This document shows, one piece after another, positions 8,810-19,168 of a stretch of DNA of 64,000 bases. Made by a program: the position numbers and the translations under genes. Position 1 is the stretch's first letter. Each line of letters begins with the position of its first letter. The DNA lies in assembly GCF_001422665.1 (NCBI RefSeq), contig NZ_LMLU01000001.1, forward strand, positions 91,282-155,281, written 5' to 3'. A model generated the notes under the pieces. That model made no database searches. It was not told the origin of the DNA and saw only the letters and a program-made list of their open reading frames with translations. The stretch is from Arthrobacter sp. Leaf234 (lineage in GTDB: Bacteria; Actinomycetota; Actinomycetes; Actinomycetales; Micrococcaceae).

Positions 8810-9973
8810 TCAGGCGAAGGCCGAGATGCCGGTCAGCGCCCGCCCGACGATCAGGCTGTTGATCTCGTAGGAGCCCTCGTAGGTGTAGACGGCCTCGGCA
8901 TCCGCGAAGATCTTCGCCATCCCGTAGTCCGTCACGATCCCGTTCCCGCCGAGGATCCCTCGCCCGAGGGCCACGGTCTCCCGCATGCGCCCCGTCGTGA
9001 AGGACTTGGCGAAGGCGGCTTGGGGCATGTCCGATGCGCCCTGCTCCTGCAGCTGGGCGATGCGCGCCATGACACCGAGGCAGGCGGTCGTGTTGCCCAT
9101 CATGGTGACGAGCTGGTCCTGGACGAGCTGGAAGCCCGCGATCGGCCTGCCGAACTGGTGGCGCTCCACGGCGTACTGCCGGGCGACGTCGAACGCGGCC
9201 AGTTGCTGGCCCACGGCCTGCCAGCCGACGAGGATGCGGGAGCCGAGCAGGAGCTGCCGGGTGTCGTTGAAGGTCTCGATGCCGGCGAAGCGGTCGGACT
9301 CGCCGACGCGCACGTCGGTGAGGGTGATGTCGGCGTTCTGGACGGTGCGCAGGGCGGTCTTGTTGGCGATCGTGGTGCGGGTGACGCCGGGCAGGGTGGC
9401 GTCGAGGATGAAGCCGCGTACTCCCCCGGTCTCCGTGTCCCGGGCCCAGAGCAGCATGTAGTCGCAGAACGTGCCGTTGCCGATCCACCGCTTGGCGCCG
9501 TTGAGGATCCAGGAGTCGCCGTCGCGGGTGGCCGTGGTCGCCATGCCGCCGGCGACGTCGGACCCGTGCAGGGGTTCCGTCAGGGCGAACGCGCCGGTGA
9601 TTTTCAGGTCCATGGCGTCCTGCAGCAGCCGGGCCTTCTGCTCCTCGCTGCCGAACATGTGCAGGGCTTCGACGAAGAGGTCGTGGTGCACCATGAAGAA
9701 CGTGGCGATCGAGGTGTCGGCCCGCGTCATCTCGGCGATCACGAGCCCACTGAACAGGTGGCTGTAGCCCTGCTGCACCGGTGTGCTGAGGTTCAGGCCC
9801 GCGAGCTTCGGCAGGATCTCGTGCGGGAACTCGGCCCTGTTCCACCATTCGGCGCATCGCGGAGCCACCTCCTTGACCAGGAAGTCACGGACGTCCTGGA
9901 GCTTCTCGCGCTCGTGACCGGCGAGGAGGGATTCGAAACCGAGGAAATCGGCGGTGGGAAGCTGGCTCTCCAT
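8810..9973 (-). CDS. Acyl-CoA dehydrogenase (glutaryl-CoA dehydrogenase-like)
   Basis: 387-residue FAD enzyme that oxidises acyl-CoA at the alpha-beta bond. FAD-binding blocks FALTEPLHGSDVAGGMAT and WILNGAKRWIGNGTFCDY are clear; the C-terminal YEGSYEINSLIVGRALTG contains the Glu that serves as catalytic base in this family. The RWIGN motif and overall pattern resemble glutaryl-CoA/short-chain dehydrogenases more than long-chain ones. It lies 46 bp downstream of an SDR enzyme of the 3-hydroxyacyl-CoA dehydrogenase type on the same strand, so the two probably form a small beta-oxidation-like operon. A good SD (AAAGGACGG) precedes the ATG. Substrate length is not decidable here. Confidence 0.9.
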   Translation of the reverse strand: MESQLPTADFLGFESLLAGHEREKLQDVRDFLVKEVAPRCAEWWNRAEFPHEILPKLAGLNLSTPVQQGYSHLFSGLVIAEMTRADTSIATFFMVHHDLFVEALHMFGSEEQKARLLQDAMDLKITGAFALTEPLHGSDVAGGMATTATRDGDSWILNGAKRWIGNGTFCDYMLLWARDTETGGVRGFILDATLPGVTRTTIANKTALRTVQNADITLTDVRVGESDRFAGIETFNDTRQLLLGSRILVGWQAVGQQLAAFDVARQYAVERHQFGRPIAGFQLVQDQLVTMMGNTTACLGVMARIAQLQEQGASDMPQAAFAKSFTTGRMRETVALGRGILGGNGIVTDYGMAKIFADAEAVYTYEGSYEINSLIVGRALTGISAFA

Positions 9974-10019
9974 CGAGCCGTCCTTTCAATCGAGCTGAGA
10001 CCGGGAGGACCTGGTGCGG

Positions 10020-10805
10020 CTACTTCGGCGCCATGCGGATGGCACCGTCGAGGCGGATCGTCTCGCCGTTGAGCATCTGGTTCTCGATGATGTGTGCTGC
10101 AAGCGCCGCGTACTCGACGGGCTTGCCGAGACGGGACGGGTGCGGCACCTGGGCGCCCAATGAATCCTGGGCCTCCTGGGGCAGGCCCGCCATCATGGGC
10201 GTCTCGAAGATGCCGGGGGCGATGGTGACCACGCGGATGAGCGACCGCGCGAGTTCACGCGCGATCGGGAGCGTCATGGCTGCGACCCCGCCCTTCGACG
10301 CGGCGTAGGCGGGCTGGCCGATCTGCCCGTCGAAGGCGGCGACCGACGCGGTGTTGATGATGACCCCTCGCTCGTCGGAGCCGCCGGCACCGGTGACCGT
10401 CGCCGTCCGCGCCATGGCATCCGCGGCGAGCCGGATGACGTTGAAGGTGCCCACGAGGTTGACGGTGATGACGCGGGTGAACTGCTCGAGCGGCACGACG
10501 CCGTCGCGTCCGAGGACCTTGCCCGGCGTCGCGATTCCCGCGCAGTTGACCACGATGCGCAGCGGGCCGAGGCCCACGGCGACGTCGACGGCCGCCTGCA
10601 CCTGAGCGGCGTCGGCGACATCTGCGGGGATGAACCTGACCCGCTCGCCCGAGGGGTCGAGGGTACGCGCTGCGTCGGCTCCGGCGGACTGCGGGAGGTC
10701 CACGAGGACCACCGAGGCGCCGTCGTCGACCAGCCGCCGGGCGGTGGCGAGGCCGAGTCCCGACGCACCTCCGGTGACGAGTGCCACCGATCCCCTGATG
10801 TCCAT
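10020..10805 (-). CDS. SDR oxidoreductase, 3-hydroxyacyl-CoA dehydrogenase type 2-like
   Basis: 261-residue short-chain dehydrogenase. It has the cofactor loop [15 protein letters not shown] (about 10-24), Asp at the end of beta-2 (VVLVDLP), which favours NAD over NADP, the NCAG motif (near 87-90), a catalytic Ser in INTASVAAF and the YAASKGG Tyr-Lys pair (near 160-166). The end ([16 protein letters not shown]) is that of HSD17B10/FabG-like hydroxyacyl-CoA dehydrogenases. The ATG at 10805 is chosen because it starts [13 protein letters not shown] and has GGAAGGG upstream; a 31-residue longer frame lacks support. It is likely co-transcribed with the acyl-CoA dehydrogenase downstream. Confidence 0.9.
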   Translation of the reverse strand: MDIRGSVALVTGGASGLGLATARRLVDDGASVVLVDLPQSAGADAARTLDPSGERVRFIPADVADAAQVQAAVDVAVGLGPLRIVVNCAGIATPGKVLGRDGVVPLEQFTRVITVNLVGTFNVIRLAADAMARTATVTGAGGSDERGVIINTASVAAFDGQIGQPAYAASKGGVAAMTLPIARELARSLIRVVTIAPGIFETPMMAGLPQEAQDSLGAQVPHPSRLGKPVEYAALAAHIIENQMLNGETIRLDGAIRMAPK

Positions 10806-10936
10806 GCCGACCCTTCCGCCCGGGTGGACCGCCGTTGGTCCGTCCTCGCGCCCAGCGTACTGTGACGTGGCCCACTGCGCACCCGGCAGGGAATCCATTG
10901 CGCATCCTGCCCAATGCCGGGTGACGCCGACGTGGC

Positions 10937-10942
10937 TAGGGT
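10937..10942 (+). promoter_or_regulatory. -10 box of predicted leaderless GH76 promoter
   Basis: TAGGGT, 6-nt gap, then ATG at 10949; no Shine-Dalgarno between. Confidence 0.5.
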
Positions 10943-10948
10943 GGTCAC

Positions 10949-11992
10949 ATGCCCATCCCCGACGACGCCGCTTCGATCACCGCGGCCGGCGTGCGGCAGC
11001 TCTTCGCGCGGCGCAGCCTGCACGTCCCCGGTACCCGGCTCGGATCCATCGCCTTCCCGCCGCCGACGAGCGCCCGCAGCCACTGGCACTACTGGTGGCA
11101 GGCCCACTTCCTGGACTGCCTCCTCGACGAGCACCTCCGAACCTCCGGCGCGGGCGAAGGCGGCGGCGCAGGCGACGGGACCGGCGCGCTGCCCGAGGCT
11201 CGCAAGCTGGCGCGCGGCATCTGGCTCCGCAACGGCGGCCGCTGGCGGAACTCCTACTACGACGACATGGCATGGCTGGCGCTCGCTCTCCAGCGCCTCG
11301 ACGCCGTCGAGGGGCGACGCCGGCCACGGCGTCGGGTGCGGATCCTCGGCGCCGCACTGCGCTCGGCCCACACCGCCGAGCTCGGCGGCGGGGTCTACTG
11401 GAACACCACGCGGGACTACAAGAACACGCCCAGCACCGCACCCGCGGCGGTGTTCTTCGCCCGCGCCGGAGAGACCGCGCGGGCGCAGGACCTGCTCGAC
11501 TGGCTCCGCGACCGCCTGTTCGACGAGGACAGTGGGCTCTTCCTGGACGGGATCAAGGCCGACGGGCGTGTGGACCGGGGCCTCCACACCTACAACCAGG
11601 GCACGGTGCTCGGCGCGCTGGTCGAGGTCGGAGGGGCGGACAACCTCTCCGCCGCCGCCGATCTCGTCGGCGCCATCGCGCGGGAAGTCGCCGACGACGA
11701 CGGCGTGCTGCCGCTGGCCGCGGGCGGCGATGCCGGCCTGTTCACCGGCATCCTCGCCCGGTACCTCGCCGGGGCGGCGGTCGCCGGCATCGGCCCCGTC
11801 GCCTCGGCGACGGCCCGGCGGCTGCTCGACGCGACGGCGCACCACCTGTGGGACGGCCGGCGGAACGCAGGGGGGACGCTCGTCCTCCCGCCGGTGCAGG
11901 ACGGCCCGGTCAGCCTGTCGTCCCAGCTGCAGGCGTGGATGGTGCTCGAGGCTCGGTCCAAGGCCGGGTCCACCGGAACCGCCGGGGACTGA
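10949..11992 (+). CDS. GH76-like glycoside hydrolase (alpha-1,6-mannanase family)
   Basis: 347-residue (alpha/alpha)6-barrel-type protein. [13 protein letters not shown] carries the adjacent Asp pair (about residues 105 and 106) used as nucleophile and acid/base in GH76; [20 protein letters not shown] and [15 protein letters not shown] are further family blocks. Characterised GH76 enzymes cut alpha-1,6-mannan. No signal peptide is present, so this one should be cytosolic, unlike the usual secreted mannanases; a role in trimming imported or internal mannosides is inference. The gene is divergent from the SDR operon and appears to be read from a leaderless mRNA. Confidence 0.8.
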   Translation: MPIPDDAASITAAGVRQLFARRSLHVPGTRLGSIAFPPPTSARSHWHYWWQAHFLDCLLDEHLRTSGAGEGGGAGDGTGALPEARKLARGIWLRNGGRWRNSYYDDMAWLALALQRLDAVEGRRRPRRRVRILGAALRSAHTAELGGGVYWNTTRDYKNTPSTAPAAVFFARAGETARAQDLLDWLRDRLFDEDSGLFLDGIKADGRVDRGLHTYNQGTVLGALVEVGGADNLSAAADLVGAIAREVADDDGVLPLAAGGDAGLFTGILARYLAGAAVAGIGPVASATARRLLDATAHHLWDGRRNAGGTLVLPPVQDGPVSLSSQLQAWMVLEARSKAGSTGTAGD

Positions 11993-12031
11993 CCGGCTGC
12001 GTCCCGGCCCCGGCGGTGCAAGACTGCAGGG

Positions 12032-13264
12032 ATGGAGACCTCAGCGCGCGCCCATGACCTCGTCCTCTTCGGTGCTACCGGCTTCGTCGGCGAACTGATC
12101 GCCGGCTACCTCGCCGACCACGCCCCGGCGGACCTGCGGGTGGGACTGGCCGGCAGGTCGAGGGAGAAGCTCGAGGCCGTGCGGTCGAGGCTGCCCGCTG
12201 CCGCCCACGACTGGTCCCTCATCGAGGCCGATACGGAGCACCCCGACTCGCTAGCGGCGCTGGCCGAGGGGACCCGCGTCCTCTTCACCACGGTGGGCCC
12301 CTATGCGAAGTACGGGCTGCCGGTCGTCGAGGCCTGCGCCCACGCCGGCACCCACTACGGGGACCTCACGGGAGAGGTGTCCTTCGTCCGCGAGGCCATC
12401 GACCGGCACGACGAGCGCGCGAGAACGACCGGCGCGCGGATCGTCCATGCCTGCGGGTACGATTCCGTCCCCTCCGATCTCGCGGTACTCCTCCTGCATC
12501 AGGCTGCCGAGGCGGACGGCGCGGGCGGCCTGACCGAGGTGCAGCTCGTCGCGACCGCCAAGGGCGGCTTCAGCGGGGGCACGGTCGACTCGATGCGCGG
12601 ACAGCTGGACGGCATGCGGTCGGACCCCGTGCAGCGGTCGCTGGCGGCGGACCCCTATTCCCTCAGCCCGGACCGGTCCGCCGAGCCTTCGACCCGGCAG
12701 CCGCGGGACCTGGGCTGGGTCGGCCGGGCGGCGGACGGGCGGCGGACGGCGCCCTTCGTCATGGCATCCGCGAACACGCGGATCGTGCGCCGCAGCAACG
12801 CGCTGCAGGGCTGGGCGTACGGTCGGTCCCTGCGCTACGGCGAGGTCATGGGGACGGGGCGCGGAGTGAGGGGCGCGGTGATGGCCGGGGCGACGGCGCT
12901 CGGCCTGCGGGCGTTCGGTGCCGCGCTCGCCCTCCCACCCACGCGGAAGATCCTCGACCGGGTCCTGCCGGCGCCCGGATCCGGACCGGGTGTGGCTGCG
13001 CGGCAGGCGGGCTGGTTCCGCTCCCAGGTGATCGCGGCCACGGAGAGTGGCCGGCGTTACCAGGCCACCGCCTCGGGCCCCGGCGACCCGGGATATGCCG
13101 CCACCGCGGTGATGGCCGGCGAGACGGCGCTCTCACTGGCCCTCGACGGCGACAGCCTGCCCGTTGCCGCCGGTTCCCTGACTCCGGCGTCCGCCCTCGG
13201 GACCGTCCTGGTGGAACGGCTGAGGGCAGCCGGGCACACCTACGAGGTCACAGCCCTGGACTGA
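12032..13264 (+). CDS. Saccharopine dehydrogenase-like (trans-acting enoyl reductase-type) oxidoreductase
   Basis: 410 residues. The N-terminus LVLFGATGFVGELIAGYLAD is a dinucleotide-binding GxxGxxG fold, followed by a saccharopine-dehydrogenase NAD(P) domain with FTTVGPYAKYGLPVVEAC, GTHYGDLTGEVSFVREA and HACGYDSVPSDLAVLLL. These blocks are shared with mycobacterial enoyl-reductase partners of polyketide synthases and with eukaryotic SCCPDH-like proteins. No lipid or polyketide synthase is nearby, so the substrate is unknown. It starts 39 bp after the GH76 gene and may share its transcript, although an AAGACT hexamer 6 nt before the ATG could act as its own weak -10. Confidence 0.8.
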   Translation: METSARAHDLVLFGATGFVGELIAGYLADHAPADLRVGLAGRSREKLEAVRSRLPAAAHDWSLIEADTEHPDSLAALAEGTRVLFTTVGPYAKYGLPVVEACAHAGTHYGDLTGEVSFVREAIDRHDERARTTGARIVHACGYDSVPSDLAVLLLHQAAEADGAGGLTEVQLVATAKGGFSGGTVDSMRGQLDGMRSDPVQRSLAADPYSLSPDRSAEPSTRQPRDLGWVGRAADGRRTAPFVMASANTRIVRRSNALQGWAYGRSLRYGEVMGTGRGVRGAVMAGATALGLRAFGAALALPPTRKILDRVLPAPGSGPGVAARQAGWFRSQVIAATESGRRYQATASGPGDPGYAATAVMAGETALSLALDGDSLPVAAGSLTPASALGTVLVERLRAAGHTYEVTALD

Positions 13265-13329
13265 CCCGACGGGGGTCGCCCCTGCACGGCGCCCGTGGGA
13301 ACCGACGGAACGGGGACGGCCACGCCGTC

Positions 13330-13359
13330 ATGCCGGCGCCGAGCCAGCACCGCCGGCGT
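13330..13359. terminator. Possible hairpin terminator
   Basis: ATGCCGGCG and CGCCGGCGT can form a 9-bp stem (one G-T pair) in the 175-bp gap between two convergent genes. There is no T-run; the call is tentative. Confidence 0.4.
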
Positions 13360-13439
13360 CACGGTTCCGTCCCTCTCCTGAGAACCGCGGCCTGGGGAGC
13401 TGATGCGACCGGACCCGGCTGGCTACGCTGACCGCAGGC

Positions 13440-14042
13440 CTACCCGCCGCCGCGCGTCCGGCCGCTCTGGGGATAGATCGTCTCGCCGCGCGCGAGCATC
13501 GCGACGAACTTCGCGATGTTCCGCTCCCTCGCCGCCTGCGTCTTCAGCTGGGAGACCCGAAAGATCATGGCGTACCGGTTCTGGGAGGACAGCGTGCCGA
13601 ACATCGCGAGCGCGGCAGGGTCAGCGTCGATCGCCGCCGCGAGTTCGGCGGGGACCTCCGCCGTCGCCGGGCCCGCGTAGGCCCTGTCCCATCTGCCGTC
13701 CGCCTGTGCTGCGGCCACCGCCTGCTCCCCCGCCTCGCGCATCCGGCCCTCACTCCTGAGTCGGTCCACGTAGGTGCGGTTGCGGATCGACCAGATGCTG
13801 CGCGGCCCGCGCGGGGTGAAGCGCTGGAAGTAGCTGCCCTCGTCCCGGGACCGGGCCTGGCCGTCGATCCAGCCGAAGCACAGGGCCTCGTCCAGAGCCT
13901 GTGCGTAGGTGAGCAGGGTCGCCGTGCCGCCCTTCTTGTGCTCGATGAGCCACACGCCGGGCGAGGTCCGGTGGTTGTCCTCCAGCCACCGTCGCCAGGC
14001 GGCAGCGTCCGGCAGCAGGAGTTCGGAGGGCTCGGGCTTCAT
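13440..14042 (-). CDS. YdeI/OmpD-associated family protein
   Basis: 200 residues, recognisable by the start (ELLLPDAAAWRRWLEDNH), the block GVWLIEHKKGG and EALCFGWIDGQARSRDEGS, and the C-terminal region containing AMFGTLSSQNRYAMIFRVSQ. The family (sometimes called bacteriocin-protection protein) has no established biochemical activity. It is divergent from the ribbon-helix-helix gene, with only 56 bp between the two start codons, so the palindrome in that gap could affect both genes. The C-terminus is Gly/Arg-rich. Confidence 0.8.
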   Translation of the reverse strand: MKPEPSELLLPDAAAWRRWLEDNHRTSPGVWLIEHKKGGTATLLTYAQALDEALCFGWIDGQARSRDEGSYFQRFTPRGPRSIWSIRNRTYVDRLRSEGRMREAGEQAVAAAQADGRWDRAYAGPATAEVPAELAAAIDADPAALAMFGTLSSQNRYAMIFRVSQLKTQAARERNIAKFVAMLARGETIYPQSGRTRGGG

Positions 14043-14074
14043 GCGTCAACCGTACGCCGGAGGCAGCCGCCATC

Positions 14075-14092
14075 ATACTAGTTTGCTAGTAT
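14075..14092. promoter_or_regulatory. Palindromic operator overlapping the -10 box of the RHH gene
   Basis: ATACTAG-TTTG-CTAGTAT is a perfect 7-bp inverted repeat with a 4-nt spacer. Its right half contains TAGTAT (14087-14092), which sits 6 nt before the ATG of the RHH gene and so is the likely -10. Binding by the RHH protein would block its own promoter. The site is A/T-rich in a very G/C-rich setting. Confidence 0.65.
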
Positions 14093-14098
14093 CCGGGC

Positions 14099-14242
14099 AT
14101 GCCCGACCCGGCGAAAGTGCAGTTCAACGTCTACCTCCCCCCGGACCTCGTCCGCGAGGTCAAGCACCGCAGCATCGATGAGGCCCTCAGCCTCTCGGCG
14201 TTCGTCGAGCAGGCGCTCCGTGCCTACCTGGAGGAGAACTGA
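14099..14242 (+). CDS. 47-residue ribbon-helix-helix (CopG-like) protein
   Basis: A small gene starting [20 protein letters not shown]. The [12 protein letters not shown] strand-plus-turn, the following helix ([14 protein letters not shown]) and [17 protein letters not shown] are the beta-alpha-alpha layout of RHH DNA-binding domains; the polar residues of the strand would contact DNA. No toxin follows: the TGA overlaps the ATG of a VOC-family gene (TGATG at 14240-14244), so the two are translationally coupled. The promoter carries a perfect palindrome, so autoregulation is likely. It may sense nothing itself and simply set expression of the VOC protein. Length and spacing suit a real gene despite its size. 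Confidence 0.75.
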   Translation: MPDPAKVQFNVYLPPDLVREVKHRSIDEALSLSAFVEQALRAYLEEN

Positions 14243-14955
14243 TGCTCCGCGTCCGGCCCCTCGTGTACACAGCGGACCTCGCCCGGGGAACCCGCTTTCT
14301 CACGGCACTCGGGCTCACTCCCGCCCGGGACCGCGAGCCGGACGACTCCTGCGCCGTGTTCGATGCCGGGAGCGGCAGGGTCGCGCTGCACGTCTGCACC
14401 CCGGGAAGCGAGGAGCACGGCACGACGGCGCTCGCGTTCGAGGTCGGTGTCGTGCACGAGTTCGCTCGCCGGACCGCCGAGGCGGGCACCGCCGTCGAAC
14501 TCACCGCGGAGGGCCACGGGCCGGCGGCGCGCATCACGGCGCCCGACGGCCTGAGCTTCCTGGCCCACGCCGGACCGCGGGACACCGGGGCCCCGGCGTC
14601 CCCCCTCGCTGTCCTCGCGCTCTGGTACACCCCCGACGACGCCGCCGCAGCGCGCGTCCTCGCGGATCTCGGCGCTAAGCCGCGCATCGGATCACCTGCC
14701 GGCACCCTGCACGCCTTCCGGGCGAAGAACGGGGGCCTCGTCGCCGCTATCACCGGGCCCGCCGCCGGCTGCGGACTGGCCTTCGACTACGAGGGTGACG
14801 TCCGGGACCTCGTCCCCCGCGTGTCCGGCGCCGGTTTCGACCACGACGTGGTGGAGGAGAGCCACGGACGCTCGCTCCGTACGGCCGCACCGTGGGGCGC
14901 AGAGGTCGTCGTCCATGAGGCGCAGCGTGACGTCGAGAACCCCACGGCGCCCTGA
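14242..14955 (+). CDS. VOC-superfamily (glyoxalase/bleomycin-resistance-like) protein
   Basis: 237 residues with two tandem beta-alpha-beta-beta-beta modules. The first begins RVRPLVYTADLARGTRFLTALGL and ends with ARITAPDGLSFLAHAG; the second begins LAVLALWYTPDDAAAARVLADLG. Such proteins bind a metal or sequester small hydrophobic ligands or antibiotics. A metal site cannot be assigned with confidence. It is coupled to the 47-residue RHH protein by an overlapping stop/start, so its amount is probably set by that regulator. Candidate roles are dioxygenase, glyoxalase-like detoxification or drug binding; the sequence does not choose among them. Confidence 0.78.
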   Translation: MLRVRPLVYTADLARGTRFLTALGLTPARDREPDDSCAVFDAGSGRVALHVCTPGSEEHGTTALAFEVGVVHEFARRTAEAGTAVELTAEGHGPAARITAPDGLSFLAHAGPRDTGAPASPLAVLALWYTPDDAAAARVLADLGAKPRIGSPAGTLHAFRAKNGGLVAAITGPAAGCGLAFDYEGDVRDLVPRVSGAGFDHDVVEESHGRSLRTAAPWGAEVVVHEAQRDVENPTAP

Positions 14956-15049
14956 TCCGCGCCCTGTCCGCACCCTGCCCGTCGCTGCGCCGGATTCAGC
15001 CACGGGCCGAAGAACCGCGCGCCGTCTCCACCGGGGCCGGGGTCTGCGC

Positions 15050-15055
15050 TAGAAC
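15050..15055 (+). promoter_or_regulatory. -10-like box before the NUDIX gene
   Basis: TAGAAC, 6-nt gap (TGGGGT), then ATG at 15062. The last base departs from TAnnnT. Predicted leaderless start. Confidence 0.4.
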
Positions 15056-15061
15056 TGGGGT

Positions 15062-15601
15062 ATGAACGTACGCACCCCTGACCCCAATCCGGGCTGGCTC
15101 TCCGAGGATGATCTCTACGAGGCTCGCCGCCGCCTGCCGATGGTCTACGTCGAAGCGATCCCCGTGCGGTGCGACACCCTCGGGTACGTCAACGAGGTGG
15201 GACTGCTCCTGCAGGCCAATGAGCAGGGCGAGATGGTGCGGACCTTCGTCTCCGGCCGGGTCATGTACCGGGAGACCATCCGCGCTGCCCTGCTGCGGCA
15301 CCTCGAGAAGGACCTCGGCCCGATGGCCCTTCCGCAGCTGGCGCCGTCGCCGCTGCCGTTCACCATCGCCGAGTACTTCCCCTCGCCCTCGGAGACGGGA
15401 CTGACCGATGACCGCCAGCACGCCGTCGCCCTCGCCTACCTCATCCCCGTCACCGGCGAGTGCAACCCCCGCCAGGATGCGCTCGAGCTCTCCTGGCTGA
15501 CACCCGCCGAGGCCCTCAGCCCCTCCATCCAGGCCGAGTTCTCGGGCGGTCGAGCAGATCTGCTCCGCCAGGCGCTCGCGCATGCCGGATGGGGCCGCTA
15601 G
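15062..15601 (+). CDS. NUDIX-hydrolase-like protein (DUF4916 type)
   Basis: 179 residues, beginning NPGWLSEDDLYEARRRLPM and continuing with VYVEAIPVRCDTLGYVNEVGLLL, a NUDIX-like first strand with a central beta-sheet pattern. The classical 23-residue Nudix box is not intact: the region around RVMYRETIRAALLRHLEKDLG aligns in position but lacks the REUXEE core, so catalytic activity is doubtful. The C-terminus (ALELSWLTPAEAL) resembles the usual NUDIX end. This matches actinobacterial proteins annotated as NUDIX family/DUF4916. The gene stands alone on the plus strand with a -10-like box directly before its ATG. Confidence 0.72.
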   Translation: MNVRTPDPNPGWLSEDDLYEARRRLPMVYVEAIPVRCDTLGYVNEVGLLLQANEQGEMVRTFVSGRVMYRETIRAALLRHLEKDLGPMALPQLAPSPLPFTIAEYFPSPSETGLTDDRQHAVALAYLIPVTGECNPRQDALELSWLTPAEALSPSIQAEFSGGRADLLRQALAHAGWGR

Positions 15602-15705
15602 CCGCGACGGGGCTCCGGACCGGACGCCCGGTTCCCGTATCGTGAGACGGGCGCTGGGGAGCAGAGGATGGTCCGGGGCTATTGGCAGAGGTTGGCAGGA
15701 CGCAC

Positions 15706-17890
<2,185 letters not shown>

Positions 17891-17944
17891 TCGCCGGGCG
17901 CCGGAGGCGGACCCTTCGTCGGGAGACCGGGCCTAGGCCATCCA

Positions 17945-17991
17945 TTGAACGTGTTCAAAAAGGGCGTACCCTTCGAATTGAACAGGTTCAA
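17945..17991 (+). promoter_or_regulatory. Promoter with two palindromic operators for the tetR operon
   Basis: Two 14-bp perfect palindromes of the form TTGAACNNGTTCAA lie at 17945-17958 and 17978-17991, centres 33 bp apart (about three helical turns). The first supplies a -35 (TTGAAC); TACCCT at 17967-17972 is a -10 at 16-bp spacing; the second palindrome lies around +1 and just before the SD (GAAGGAG) and ATG 18003. Two dimers on one face would shut the promoter. Confidence 0.8.
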
Positions 17992-18002
17992 GAAGGAGTC
18001 CG

Positions 18003-18668
18003 ATGCCGACGTCGACGGCCAAGAGCGAAGCCACCAGGGAGCTGCTGGTGTCCACCGCACTGCGGCTGTTCCGCGAGATCGGCTACGAGAAGACGACCAT
18101 GCGAGCCATCGCCACTGCCGCGAGCGTCTCCACGGGCAGCGCCTACTACTACTTCGCCTCCAAGGACGACCTCGTGCACGAGCTGTACCGCAGCCTGCAG
18201 GAAGAGCACCGCACCCGCGCACTGCCGCTCCTGCGTGAGGGCCAGAATCTCGGCGAACTCCTGAAGATCGTGCTGAACACGGGGATCGACGTCATGGGCT
18301 CGTACCACGACTTCGGCTCGAACTTCATCGGCATCGTCATCAAGCCCTCCGCGACCACGAGCCCGTTCGGCAGCGAATCGGCCGTGGCCCGGGCCCGCGC
18401 CATCTCCCTCTTCCGGCAGGCAGTGCTGATGTCCCGTCCGCAGCCACCGCTGGCCATCCGGGACGACCTCCCCGAACTGCTCTGGTACGCCTCCATGGGG
18501 GTCACGCTCTTCTGGGTGTACGACTCCTCGCCGGGCCAGGCCCGGACCCGCCGCCTCATCGACCAGGCCGCACCGCTCATGTCGAAGCTGGTGATCCTGT
18601 CCCGGCTGCCCGTGGTCCGCAAGATCGTCGAGGACATCGTCCAGCTCATCCGCGGGACACGGCAGTGA
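18003..18668 (+). CDS. TetR-family transcriptional regulator
   Basis: 221 residues. The N-terminal helix-turn-helix domain is complete: EATRELLVSTALRLFREIGY, then TTMRAIATAASVSTGSAYYYF and SKDDLVHELY (about residues 9-65). The C-terminal ~150 residues form the ligand-binding helices, ending in a hydrophobic stretch (LVILSRLPVVRKIVEDIVQL) that may be a dimer interface. Two identical-form palindromes upstream make autoregulation likely. The downstream membrane protein starts within its stop codon (GTGA) and the next gene again overlaps, so the regulator heads a three-gene operon whose membrane protein and epimerase-like enzyme are probably the regulated cargo. The ligand cannot be inferred. Confidence 0.92.
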   Translation: MPTSTAKSEATRELLVSTALRLFREIGYEKTTMRAIATAASVSTGSAYYYFASKDDLVHELYRSLQEEHRTRALPLLREGQNLGELLKIVLNTGIDVMGSYHDFGSNFIGIVIKPSATTSPFGSESAVARARAISLFRQAVLMSRPQPPLAIRDDLPELLWYASMGVTLFWVYDSSPGQARTRRLIDQAAPLMSKLVILSRLPVVRKIVEDIVQLIRGTRQ

Positions 18669-19168
18669 TCCCGCCACGTGGCCCCGGCGAACCGGACGAC
18701 GGCACGGGCCGTGGCAGCGCGGCGGACGACGACGAAGGCACCCTGGCGGACGCCTTCGCCCTGGCCGACGACGGACGGACGCCCTCCCGGCACCACGTGA
18801 CCTTCGGGGTCGGCGCCGTGGTGGTCGGTTTCCTGGTCGGCGTGGTCACCCTCGCCCTGGTCTTCGCGCTGCGGTGGGGTTCCGGCGGCCTCGGCATCTT
18901 CGTGATCGCCCTCTGGTACGGCCTCGGCATCGGGTTGGTGACCGGCCTGCCCCTCGGCGTCGTCGTCGGATACCTCCTGCGGCCGGTTCGCAACCAGTGG
19001 ATCCATGTCGGCGTCTTCTTCGCCGTCTTCGCGGTGGCCGCCTTCGTGGTCGCCGCCCTGCTGTCCCCGTCGACGGCCCTCGGGGACGGTCTCCCCACGG
19101 CGCTCGTCATCGGAGGTGCGGGCGCCCTGGCCCGCGCCAGTGTCTGGAGGCTGGTCCGCACGCGATGA
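18665..19168 (+). CDS. Small membrane protein of the tetR operon, unknown function
   Basis: 167 residues: a hydrophilic acidic N-terminus of about 45 residues, then four hydrophobic segments (near 46-70, 76-100, 114-135 and 140-157). GTG start overlaps the tetR stop by 4 bp, and its own stop overlaps the next ATG by 4 bp. No family motif is recognised. The position suggests its level is set by the TetR protein, as for many TetR-controlled transport or membrane-stress genes, but it is too short for a classical exporter. Confidence 0.7.
   Translation: MIPPRGPGEPDDGTGRGSAADDDEGTLADAFALADDGRTPSRHHVTFGVGAVVVGFLVGVVTLALVFALRWGSGGLGIFVIALWYGLGIGLVTGLPLGVVVGYLLRPVRNQWIHVGVFFAVFAVAAFVVAALLSPSTALGDGLPTALVIGGAGALARASVWRLVRTR

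Noticed and set aside
14099-14955. RHH gene as antitoxin of a toxin-antitoxin pair
   Set aside because: The coupled downstream gene is a 237-residue VOC protein, not a known toxin fold.
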